The notes under the pieces were generated by a model, which was given only the letters and a program-made list of their open reading frames with translations, ran no database searches and had not been told where the DNA came from. Positions 15,526 to 26,800 of a DNA stretch of 64,000 nt are shown one piece after another. The translations under genes and the position numbers were made by a program. The number at the start of each line of letters is the position of its first letter. The first letter of the stretch is position 1. Source of the stretch: Flaccisagitta enflata (Eukaryota > Chaetognatha > Sagittoidea > Aphragmophora); NCBI GenBank assembly GCA_965153355.1, contig OZ231128.1, positions 33,232,001 to 33,296,000 on the forward strand, in the 5' to 3' direction.

Positions 15526-15827
15526 GGGTGTGTTTCTACTCGAAGAGACAAACACGATTCTAATGTGGGTTTTGCGAAACGCGATTTTACTTCACCGATC
15601 CTGAACAAATTTGAACAAATCTATAAGCAAATATTTCAAAAAACTTTGTTTGCCTCAGTGGCGCATATGATAAGGGCGTAGGCTCCAGGCCCAGAAAAGT
15701 GATCTGCTTTTAAACGTGGGTTCGACTCCTGCAAGAGGCTAATATTTATCAGGACGAGGGTGGTGAAATCGCGAATTGTAAAACGTACATCAAAAACGTG
15801 ATTGTGGCTTTGAGTAGATACGCACCC
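15526..15827 (+). mobile_element. Inverted-repeat element with internal tRNA-like sequence
   Basis: Ends GGGTGTGTTTCTACTC and GAGTAGATACGCACCC are complementary with two mismatches, and the arms stay related for about 75 bases. No clear target-site duplication. The middle holds the tRNA-like sequence at about 15653-15744. Confidence 0.6.
15653..15744 (+). other. tRNA-like sequence (A and B box)
   Basis: AGTGGCGCATATGATAAGG resembles an A box with D-arm, and GGGTTCGACTCC is a near-perfect B box. A seven-base acceptor-like pairing (TTGCCTC with GAGGCTA) has one mismatch. The anticodon arm does not fold well, so I read this as a tRNA-derived RNA polymerase III promoter rather than a working tRNA. 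Confidence 0.5.
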
Positions 15828-16080
15828 ATTGTGGCTTCTTAGAACTAGATCCTGGCCTCTGAGACCTAGGTCCTGGCCTCTTTAGACCCAGATTGTGGTC
15901 GCAGAGATCCAGATTCTGGCCTCTGAAAGCTGGACTCTGGCCTCTGAGAGACAGATTTTAGCCTGTGAGAGCCAGATTCTCAAAGCAAGATAAAACCTGC
16001 AAAACCCTGTTCTTAGTCTTCTTATTAAAACTCCTGGCCTCCAAATCCAGATCTTTGTCTCAAATCCTTTGACCCAAATC
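15828..16080 (+). repeat. 21-bp minisatellite, CCTCTGAGAGCCAGATTCTGG type
   Basis: About ten degenerate units, similar to the minisatellite inside the foldback elements. A GCAGCGGCC signature upstream (near 15352) suggests a decayed foldback element. Confidence 0.55.
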
Positions 16081-16617
16081 CTTAATAGAAAAACAGACAG
16101 ACAGATTCCCCTTTTGTATTACAGGGCTTCATTACCTTTGGAGCTGCCACTCTTCTCCCCCCCCCCCCTTAACTTAATCTTAATTTACTTATGCAGGGCA
16201 CTGTTACTGCTGATCAGATACTGCCTTTGGGCTGCTATTCAAAGGTGTTTACGCGCCTAAAATGAATGACGAGGTCTTGTTTGTTTAGGACGCAAATGAC
16301 CTCTCATTTTCTGCCAAAAAGACCTCTGACTGAAACGACTGGTTTAAATGAGACTTCCAGGCGGTGACTTAAAATTGTGAACCTAAGCGAGAAACATGCG
16401 ATAACAAAGCAACGTGAAAAAAAAACACGAGGTGTGGATGGTTCAGAGCATTCTTTTAGGAGCCAGGAGTGTGCTGCAAAATTGATAACAACAACAGCAA
16501 GATCATCATCACCTTTAAGTCGCGTGTTCTTGATCATATAGCAAATGTCTATTCTTCGGGATTCGAGTTAATATGTGCATAAACTATAAACAAAGTGTAT
16601 ACATGTAATTTTTGGTA
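16081..16617. other. Gene-free stretch
   Basis: Nothing recognisable. Confidence 0.35.
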
Positions 16618-17075
16618 CAGTAGATGTCGTCTAGACTTGGAAATACGGGGGCCCTCAAACCTTTAATATCATAAGTGCAAATAAAATGAAACTGTGTATG
16701 TATAATATTGTATTATATTCTCTTGAATACACTAAATCAAATTCGGTTCATCTAGATAGCTGCTGAAACTAGTGGTTAACTCACTTGTCTTCAGATTCAT
16801 TATGATCAGTTTATCAAAAAGTTCCAGGTTCGAATCCCACGCTGGTTTTGCAAATCAAGCAAATAGATGAAGCTGAAATTCTGCAAAATAAGTGATTGAT
16901 CCTATAATTTTACATTCAATATTTTTTTCCTGAGGTAAGCTGTAGGGGGATGCCATACCCCATCTTCAACCCCTTAGGGTCTGTACATTACACCAGCATA
17001 ATATCAGTCCCTTCACTATACTGATAGTCAGGTTATGGGCTCCCCCGTATTTCCAAGTCTAGACGACATCTACTG
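16618..17075 (+). mobile_element. Tc1/mariner-like MITE with perfect 34-bp TIRs
   Basis: Ends CAGTAGATGTCGTCTAGAC and its complement match perfectly for 34 bases and are flanked by TA on both sides (16616-16617, 17076-17077). The 458-bp interior contains a tRNA-like sequence and no transposase. Confidence 0.88.
16767..16851 (+). other. tRNA-like sequence inside the MITE
   Basis: TAGTGGTTAACTCAC is A-box-like and GGTTCGAATCC a perfect B box. AAACTAG and CTGGTTT could form a seven-base acceptor stem with one G-T pair. The T stem pairs poorly, so a functional tRNA is unlikely. Confidence 0.5.
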
Positions 17076-17103
17076 TATATTTGATGGTGCACTGAAGCTT
17101 TGC

Positions 17104-17278
17104 AGTCGCGTACACACGACTCTATAACCCGCTGTGTCTGTCGGTTGGTAGGTCCGTCATTCGCCGTTAGTTTTTTTGACGTTTTTGGGCGTCTTTTACT
17201 GCTCCTACCCAAGCCTTTTTCATCACTGCCCCTGCCCAACCACACGCGACTTCGGTAGCCGCGTATTCGGCCTTGTTT
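17104..17278 (-). mobile_element. Hairpin/GACC element, reversed
   Basis: On the minus strand: AAGGCCGAATACGCGGCT start, GTCGCGTGTGG core, GACC-type repeats and GTCGTGTGTACGCGAC end. It sits 29 bases from the MITE at 16618. Confidence 0.75.
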
Positions 17279-17368
17279 CTTCCTAGCGTGCAACCGGAGA
17301 TTGTGTGCATTTCAAATACACGTGAGAACGTGAGAATGACCGCGAGTCTCACATTGAAAATAGTCGCA

Positions 17369-17856
17369 AAAGCGTTAGATGGTCAGCGGTACCCGTGCCC
17401 TGCTTAAGTGGGTTGTGGGTGAAGTTGAGGGGGAGCAGGGCAGCGGCCCCGAAGGGGTCGATGACCTATGCTTTCACACATATGGGGAATTTTCTCCTCC
17501 TTCTCCTCCTTCTCCTCCTCCGCACCCCTCCCCCCTCCCCCCCGCCTCCAGGCCCATATCTCAGCCTGGAGGCCCATAACCCAGTCTTGAGGCCCAAATC
17601 CCAGTCTCGAGGCCCAAATCCCTAGAGACTGGGGCCTTGGGGTTGGGATTTGGGCCTTGAGGGTGGGATTTGGGCCTCAAGACTGGGATTTGGGCCTCAA
17701 GACTGGGTTATGGGCCTCCAGGCTGAGATATGGGCCTGGAGGCTGGGGGAAGGGGGGGGGGGTACGAAGGAGGAGAAGGAGGAGAAGGAGGAGAAAATTC
17801 CCCATATGTGTGAAAGCATAGGTCATCGACCCCTTCCGGGCCGCTGCCAAAAAGCA
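17369..17856 (+). mobile_element. Foldback minisatellite element
   Basis: Head TTAGATGGTCAGCGGTACCC. Arms of about 75 bases (17440-17515 and 17772-17848) share GCAGCGGCCCCGAAGGGG and CATATGGGGAATTTTCTCC. Between them is a 21-bp GAGGCCCAAATCCCAGTCTC repeat that itself switches orientation near 17625. Confidence 0.8.
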
Positions 17857-17972
17857 GCTTCAATTCTCCCGGTGACCATGAAGAAGGTTTTTTTTTTCTT
17901 TCTTATGGTGAACCACCTTTTGCTCGGTGATTGGATAGCACGCGAGCGTTTATATTTGCGTTGCTCTTTGGA

Positions 17973-18809
<837 letters not shown>

Positions 18810-20095
18810 TAAGGTAGGGAGAAAGAAACAAGGTTGGTTATGTAAACAGGAAATAAGGTAAGGAGAAAGAAACAAAATGGGGATAGGAGAGAGAGAAAAG
18901 AAACAAGGTTGGTAATGCTAACAAGAAACAAGGTAAGGAGATTGAAACAAAATGGGGATAGGAGAGAGAAAAAAGAAACAAGGTATATGATATTAACGAG
19001 AAACTGGAAAAGGTGACGTTAACAGTAACAAGTAAGGTAGGGAGAAAGAAACGAAATGGGGATATGAGAGAGGGAAAAAGAAACAAGGTGAGTAATACTA
19101 ACAAGAAACAACGTAAGGAGAATGAAACAGAATGGGGATATGAGAGAGGTAAAAGAAACAAGGTTGGTAATGCTAACAAGAAACAAGGTAAAGAGAAAGA
19201 AACAAAATGGGGATATGAGCGAGGGAAAAAGAAACAAGGTGAGTAATACTAACAAGAAACAAGGTAAAGAGAAAGCAACAAAATGGGCATATGAGAGAGG
19301 GAAAAAGAAACAAGGTGAGTAATACTAACAAGAAACAAGGTAAAGAGAAAGAAATAAAATGGGGATAAGCATACTGGAATTCAAATGCCGCCGCTTCTTT
19401 TTGATTTTATTTTTTCATCATAACAGTCTCTGATGCTAAATTATAAGTAAAGTATATACTTATACATTGAAAACTGATAAAATATTGAGGAAGGGAGTAG
19501 TTGTCTTGTGGTTCCTTTTGTTAGAAATTGTTTATGCCTTTCCGCTTAAGCTCAAGAAAAAAAAATTCAAAAGATTTACTTTTTCAAAAATCATTGAAAG
19601 GTGCAGGGTAATACCCCTTTTTAAGCTCTCCCAGCGGCGCGCTTCTTTACACATGAGAGAGGTAAGAGAAACAAGGTGAGTAATACTAACAAGAAACAAG
19701 GTAAAGAGAAAGAAACAAAATTGGGATAAGAGTGAGGGAAAAAGAAACAAGGTTGGTAATGTTTAAAAGAAATAAGGTAAGGAGAAAGAAACAAAATGGG
19801 GATATGAGAGAGGTAAAAGAAACAAGGTACAGTTAAACCCCACTATAACGGATCCAAGAGTAACGGAAATCCGCTGATAACAGATTAAAAAACATGGTCC
19901 CTTCATATCAATTTCTTTTGATTTCTATATTGGCAATAACAGAAATCCGCCTATAGTGGATGAAATTATTTAGTCCCTTGACATCCGTTATTGCGGGGTT
20001 TAACTGTATATGATATTAACGAGAAACTCGATAAGGTGATGCTAACAGTAATAAATAACAAGGCAAGGAGAAAGAAACAAAATGGGGATGTACAT
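18810..20095 (+). repeat. 75-bp tandem array, interrupted twice
   Basis: Units start AAGGTAAGGAGAAAGAAAC and continue AAATGGGGATATGAGAGAGG... About ten units occur at 18811-19366, 19652-19829 and 20007-20095. One interruption (19367-19651) is unidentified 285-bp DNA; the other is the MITE at 19830. Confidence 0.85.
19830..20006 (+). mobile_element. pogo/Tigger-like MITE with TA duplication
   Basis: Ends CAGTTAAACCCCACTATAAC and GTTATTGCGGGGTTTAACTG are inverted repeats of about 24 bases with few mismatches, flanked by TA. An uninterrupted copy of the target (ACAAGGTATATGATATTAAC) is in the same array at 18979. Confidence 0.9.
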
Positions 20096-21466
20096 GATGA
20101 TTGTCTGGCATCTTGTCCATTAAAAGGTGGTTAAGTTCTGGTTTCATGCAATCAACGTGTGGTAAACATCAACTTACAGACGGAGTGGCCTTTGAATCGA
20201 AATGCGATGATGCATCTCAAAAAGCCCTTAAAGTCAAGAAGGCGAAAGCGCGTGAGAAAGAAAGGGAAACCTTTTCCATTTTCCTACTTGATTAATGACC
20301 AAACATTCGTCTGCATGCCTTCCGTTAAGTCCAAGGCCTAACTTTTTTTCGCTTTTCTTTTCTTTGGTCATCGATTTTTTTTTTGTCTTTACCACCTCAC
20401 CCTAGTTGTTTCAGTTCTGCTGATCGCAATTTAAAGCCATGTGGAAACTTGCCGTTATGACTCCTTCAACACCTGCTGTATCTTCACCAATCAGCGCTTT
20501 TGATTTCGACAAATTCTATTCCCATTTTACCACATTATCGGCACCCACCATTTACCAGAAACAATCAATGATTCTATATTTGACAAATTAGAATGAAATC
20601 CGTTTCATTTTATTGTGCTATTTTTGGCACATATTCTTCCCATCTTGAACCATTAGTAAGCACTTCTTTATCTACATATGGCGTCATTCATCTCCATAAG
20701 TAAAATCTACAATTTTTAGTGATAGTTTTAAATCTTTTCCATGAAAACCTTTAGGTTCACATCTTAAAGGAGAAAATATTGTGTGAAATTTCTGTGAAAT
20801 TAAAACTTTAGTTGAATATTTACCAATTTCGTGAGTTGTTCTCCATTATTGCGGATGTTTTAAAAGAAGAGCTGCGTGTAAACAGTGAGACTCCCTAACT
20901 CATCGGCTGGTGCCTGCTCAGCCGAATCATAAAGAAATATCCAATGACTCACAAATCTTGTCAGGTATGTTTGGATAGAGGCTATTTGCTCATGACTTAG
21001 GTTCCCGAGTGGCGGGCCAAAAGAAGATTCCGCAAACTAATTATCTGCTAGATCGTTTACCCGTGTTAACACCCTCCCACTTGGAGATTCGACACCTTAA
21101 CCATGTTCTCTCCTCTCAGCTTCACAGCCTCATTTCCTAACTCGCGCCCTTCGTGCGGTTTTCATAATCCAGTTTGTCTATCTAGCCTGCGTCTGTTTGG
21201 AGACTTTCAAATGACTCCCGCGAAGACAGAAAAAAAGAAATGGGCTTTTGCAATGAGGCATGTAATGTAAGAAAGGTCTTTGCTCATAAGGTATGAAGTG
21301 TCAGATAGGCCTTGGTTGATATCACAGATAATGTAACATGAGGCTTTTGCTTTTGACAATCAGAAAGGAGTAAAGGACCAAGATAAAAAACGCGACTGCA
21401 CGTGGATAGATTTTGTAATGTAGAAGAACAATAAATCAAATGTTAGGAATGGTGGTTAAATGATAA
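20096..21466. other. Gene-free stretch
   Basis: A frame at 20101-20295 (VAFESKCDDASQKALKVKK) looks protein-like but has no recognised domain or splice context. Nothing else is seen. Confidence 0.35.
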
Positions 21467-21647
21467 TCGCAAAAGCGGTGGATGATAAGCGGTACCTGAT
21501 GACCCTAAGTAAGTGCATTAAAAAATGTGATGGTGAGAAGGGCTGGGCCCGCTGTGGCCCTAAAGGAGCCAATGACCTATGCATCGCTGAGATTTGATCC
21601 TCAAGACAGTGATAAGATGAGAAGAGGAGGAAGAAGAAGAAGAGGAA

Positions 21648-21682
<35 letters not shown>

Positions 21683-21925
21683 AGAAGAAGAAGAAGAAGA
21701 AGAAGAAGAAGAAGAAGAAGAAGAAGAAGAAGAAGAAGAAGAAGAAGAAGAAGAAGAAGAAGAAGAAGAAGAAGAAAAAGAAAAAGAAAAAGAAAAAGAA
21801 AAAGAAAAAGAAAAAGAAAAAGAAAAAGAAAAAGAAAAAGAAAAAGAAGAAGAAGAAGAGGAAGAAGAAAATATCCGATAAGCAGGAAAGCTCCTTTGGG
21901 GCCCCTGCTCAAAAGGCATCCCATC
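21467..21925 (+). mobile_element. Foldback element whose interior is (GAA)n
   Basis: Head AAGCGGTGGATGATAAGCGG, left arm with GGCCCTAAAGGAGCC near 21553, right arm GCTCCTTTGGGGCCCCTGC near 21891. The usual 21-bp minisatellite is absent and the interior is (GAA)n with a (GAAAAA)n block at 21775-21846. Confidence 0.65.
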
Positions 21926-22997
<1,072 letters not shown>

Positions 22998-23409
22998 GGG
23001 CTATTCATCAACAGCATGTATCATGTCATGTGCACACTAATAAAACAGACACGTTTTATTACCGTGGGGCCCAGGCATGCACCCATCACCAGCAGGCAGT
23101 ATTTTGATAACAATAAATTGTGCTTCACATAGGGTAACAATCAAAGGCTAAGAGATGTCCAAAAGATGCGTCCTCTTTAGATGTAAGATATTGATGTGTT
23201 TAGGAAAGAGAAGGTGATATGAATTAATACCACATCCTACCACCTACCTACCACCTACGGATGTAAGAAGATGAAGAAATGAAGAGAAAACCTAAGAAAA
23301 CACCTTCAGAATTTTTCGAGCTATCGAAAGACCTTCCTTCGAACCTTTCTTTGGACCTTTGGATCTACGTACGCACCCTCTTTTACAGTTGCTAGAACGC
23401 ATTCAAGAG

Positions 23410-23505
23410 TGTTTTGTTTTGTTTTGTTTTGTTTTGTTTTGTTTTGTTTTGTTTTGTTTTGTTTTGTTTTGTTTTGTTTTGTTTTGTTTTGTTTTGTTTT
23501 GTTTC
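23410..23505 (+). repeat. (GTTTT)n microsatellite just 3' of the PTP stop
   Basis: About 19 pentanucleotide units; as AAAAC repeats they would lie in the 3' UTR of the phosphatase transcript. Confidence 0.95.
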
Positions 23506-23522
23506 AACGCAGAAAGTTTCAT

Positions 23523-23888
23523 TCACTGGTCTGACTCTATCCCCGGATAAAAAATCGAAGTAGGGCGAAGCGCGCTCTCTTCTCCAAGCCGCGATGCGTA
23601 CTCTGCCATGGCAAAGTAGATGAACCGATACTGATCCTTGGTTTGCACGGCGCCGGGTCGATCCCGTCGGACGCAGTTGACGACGCCGACAACGTCAACG
23701 ACCTGATTCTCTTCGTACGCGTCCATGCAAATGTCGATGGCGATGAGGGTGCCGGTGCGGCCCGTGCCAGGACAACAATGGACAACCACAGGACCCACGG
23801 ACTTTTTCATTTGAAGGCGCGCTTTAGAAAGGAAGTGGAGCAGTGAGGCTGGAGAAGAAGGGACTCCGCGTTCCGGCCATTGCAAATA
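23523..23888 (-). CDS. PTP gene, exon E: WPE loop, HCCPGTGR P-loop, Q-loop, C-terminus
   Basis: The acceptor CTTCTTTCTAG precedes 23888 and the frame ends with TGA at 23525-23523. It contains [27 protein letters not shown] and [15 protein letters not shown], then about 25 residues of tail. The general-acid Asp of WPD is Glu. CX5R is intact (Cys393, Arg399), and the residue after the nucleophile is Cys rather than the usual Ser. Both Q-loop glutamines are present. A GTTTT repeat starts 18 bases past the stop; the nearest AATAAA-type signal I see on this strand is near 23056. Confidence 0.93.
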   Translation of the reverse strand, partial: YLQWPERGVPSSPASLLHFLSKARLQMKKSVGPVVVHCCPGTGRTGTLIAIDICMDAYEENQVVDVVGVVNCVRRDRPGAVQTKDQYRFIYFAMAEYASRLGEESALRPTSIFYPGIESDQ

Positions 23889-26800
23889 CTAGAAAGAAGC
23901 AAGATAAACATAGTTTTTAGTCGAGTGCTACTCGGCTCTATATTCTATAAGCCACTTTTCGGTCGGTCCGTCCATCTGCCACAAAGTCGTTTTAAAGACT
24001 CTATACATAAATCATTTTTTCTTCGAATATTCCACAGGAAACTGGGAGGAGTAAACAGCCATTTCAAATGTCTTTAAAACAAGGCCGGATACACGGTTAT
24101 CCAAGTCGCGTGCGGGTGGGCAGGGGCACTGATGAAATTGACTTACCAAGCAGTTGGGCAGGAGCAGTAACCCCAAAGCCGCCCGTAAACGCAAAAAAAA
24201 GCTAAGTGTGACGGACCGACCGAACAATGGACCGGCGTTTGTTTGTCTGTCTGCCTGACTCTTTTTGAAAGTGCCGACGACCGCGACTTAGGGTCAATGA
24301 CCTTGTTTTTAGTCGCGTGCACTCGACTCTACAACCCGCTTTGTCCGTCCGTTGGTCGGTTGGTTGGTCACGTTTAACTTTTTTTTTATGATTCTATTTT
24401 TTATTTTACCTCACTGTTCTTGTCCAAATGGTCTTGTGACCTCAAATATGGCCCCTGCCCACCCGCACGTGACTTCGTTAGCCGTGTATTCGGCCTTGTT
24501 TTGGTGATGTATCTCTTGCATGATATCATGACCCCGTCTTTAAACAACGAATGTGGAAGCATTCGATTTTCAAGTCACTTTTACCGCTTAAGCGCATCCA
24601 CTGCCATTTTGCATTTCGAATACTAGTAGCTACCACACCCACCAAATTGGAAGCAGCCAACCGCGATCAGAGACCTGATAATGAGTGATTCTCTTGGGGT
24701 CGGCCTCTGAGTCTTTTTGGTTGGTGAGTAGAATTTTAGTGACGACAAAACCAGCTTTCTGTTCGATGTTTGTCGATTCGAGTTTGAATCTGCCAAAGAC
24801 GGCGTTTGAGTCGAAGCAGGAGAAGTTGGGCAGATACGAGGCGCTTCGCTCCAAACCGTTCTCCTCAAATTTTGTCAACATCAGAATCACCTTTGACAAA
24901 ATATGGCTCTGGTTACAAAACGATCCGTAACACTAACAGCCTTACAAGCTTACAAAACATGGCCTTCTTTGATTTTTTCAATGATATATTAGACCACTTT
25001 TAAGGTGTGTCGTTGCCAAGCATGTGCATATCGTGTAGTGCTGTCCCTGTCCAACAATCCGCGACTGTTGCCCAGTGTCGGGCTTGTTGATGAGAGCGCT
25101 ACTCTGCCCACCAATGTGTAAAACCCTCTGATAAACTTAGGCTTTTAGATTCTCGTCCCACTTTTGTCCAATGTTTACAAATGAATGCCTGTTTGTCCTA
25201 CAAATACAAAAGAAACAATTAGCCTCTTGTAACAATACCATCACGGACACGTGGGCAGGAGAGCACAACCCCTCCCCTACACACACAAACAAACAATCGC
25301 AGTGTCCTTATATTGTGGTTCTACTCTTCATCATGAGAATGATGGATCAATGGATCCAATTAATAAAATTGTGGACGGGCGGACGAACAAAGCCTCTTAC
25401 AAAGTCGCGAGTCCGCGATAAAATATCAGGGCTCACCGATGATTCATTTTCCCAAACCATCAGCCAGAAATCTTCAATCGTAGATGTCATCGGTGCTTGC
25501 GTGGCAATGTAAACGTTTGGTTTCTTCCCGTGCCCTCGGATGTAGTTGGCGTTGATATAGTCGCTGTTTCTTGAAACAAGTCTCTTCACTTCAAACTGAG
25601 CATCATCATCGTCTTTCTCTTTGGCCTCATTTTCATCTTGAGCTTTGGTGTCGTCATCATCTTCTTCAAAACTCCATATGCCACGAGGCAGGTACGACTT
25701 GCGCTTTTCCTTTGTCGACGGCTGATTGAAGATACATAAGCAATTGTTAGACAGATAAAAAAAGATTCTATTTGGGGGACCGATCCTGTTTAAAAAACGT
25801 ATCTTTCTAATTGACCGATGACCATGACTGACAATAGATTGCAGAAAGAACTGATTATTTCCAAAGCAGGTTTCTTTTGAAAGTGACATAAACAGATTGT
25901 TTTAGGTATTAAGAAAGGTTCATGTTGTAGATAAGAAATTCATTTCACGAGTCATTACCACTATTGGATCGCACTGAGCCTCGTCCTCTGCCGCTACTTT
26001 GCCTTTTAACTTGACTCTGGTGGCGGGATTTGGAATTATGTTAGCGTAGCGATTTTTATCAGGATCCGCCTCATCTCTAATTTGATCGTCTTCGTCCTCG
26101 GTGATTTTCGGCATCGGATTCGGTAGCATTTTAAATTCTTTGTCCATAACTATGGCATTTTCGGCCCTCTGCAGCAACTCAGCGTGATTCAGCGGACGAG
26201 AGAAGCGGTCCTCCAACGCGTCGGTCGATTGGTTGAAGATTGCCATTGGGATTCGCGATGATAATCGCCGGAAGGAAGAAGTGAAGGAGGAAGCGAAGGA
26301 GGAGACGAGAGACCGATCGATGTTACTCGTGCTGACGAGGCTGTAGCATTTCGCGCAGATACGCCACATTTGATTTTGATGTTGATGCCTTCGTATTTGT
26401 TGCTATCGATTCTTTTTGCATAACATATCTGAATGATATCTATATATCTCTTGGTATTCATTGGTACCTCTGTTCTCACGATAATAGGTATGTCTGGTGG
26501 GAGCTTTACCATGGTGATACAGATTGGAGGAATGGTAGCCATGATAGCTAAAATTAGTGATGGGTTTGTAATAGGTAAATTCTTTGACGAGGATGGTCCA
26601 AATGAAAAGAAATGTTGGACGGTTTATGCTCATCCACCTATCCACCTGTTTATTTGTCACACACTCTTGTTTCAAATAGGCAATTTTTCAACATTGTCAC
26701 CATTGTCACCATTACCACCAATACCTGCCTACATGCAACAGGGGTGGCTATGCATTTAGCTTTGACATATCGTGCCAAGGTCCCAGTCTTAAAAGAATAT

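Noticed and set aside
16767-16851. Functional tRNA gene
   Set aside because: The B box is perfect but T and anticodon stems do not pair and the sequence lies in a MITE.
20101-20295. 65-codon frame with Lys/Ala-rich helix-like end
   Set aside because: No family resemblance, no splice support; could be chance.
26244-26246. ATG as start of the phosphatase
   Set aside because: It lies within the candidate docking motif and the frame continues upstream through a phase-matched splice site.
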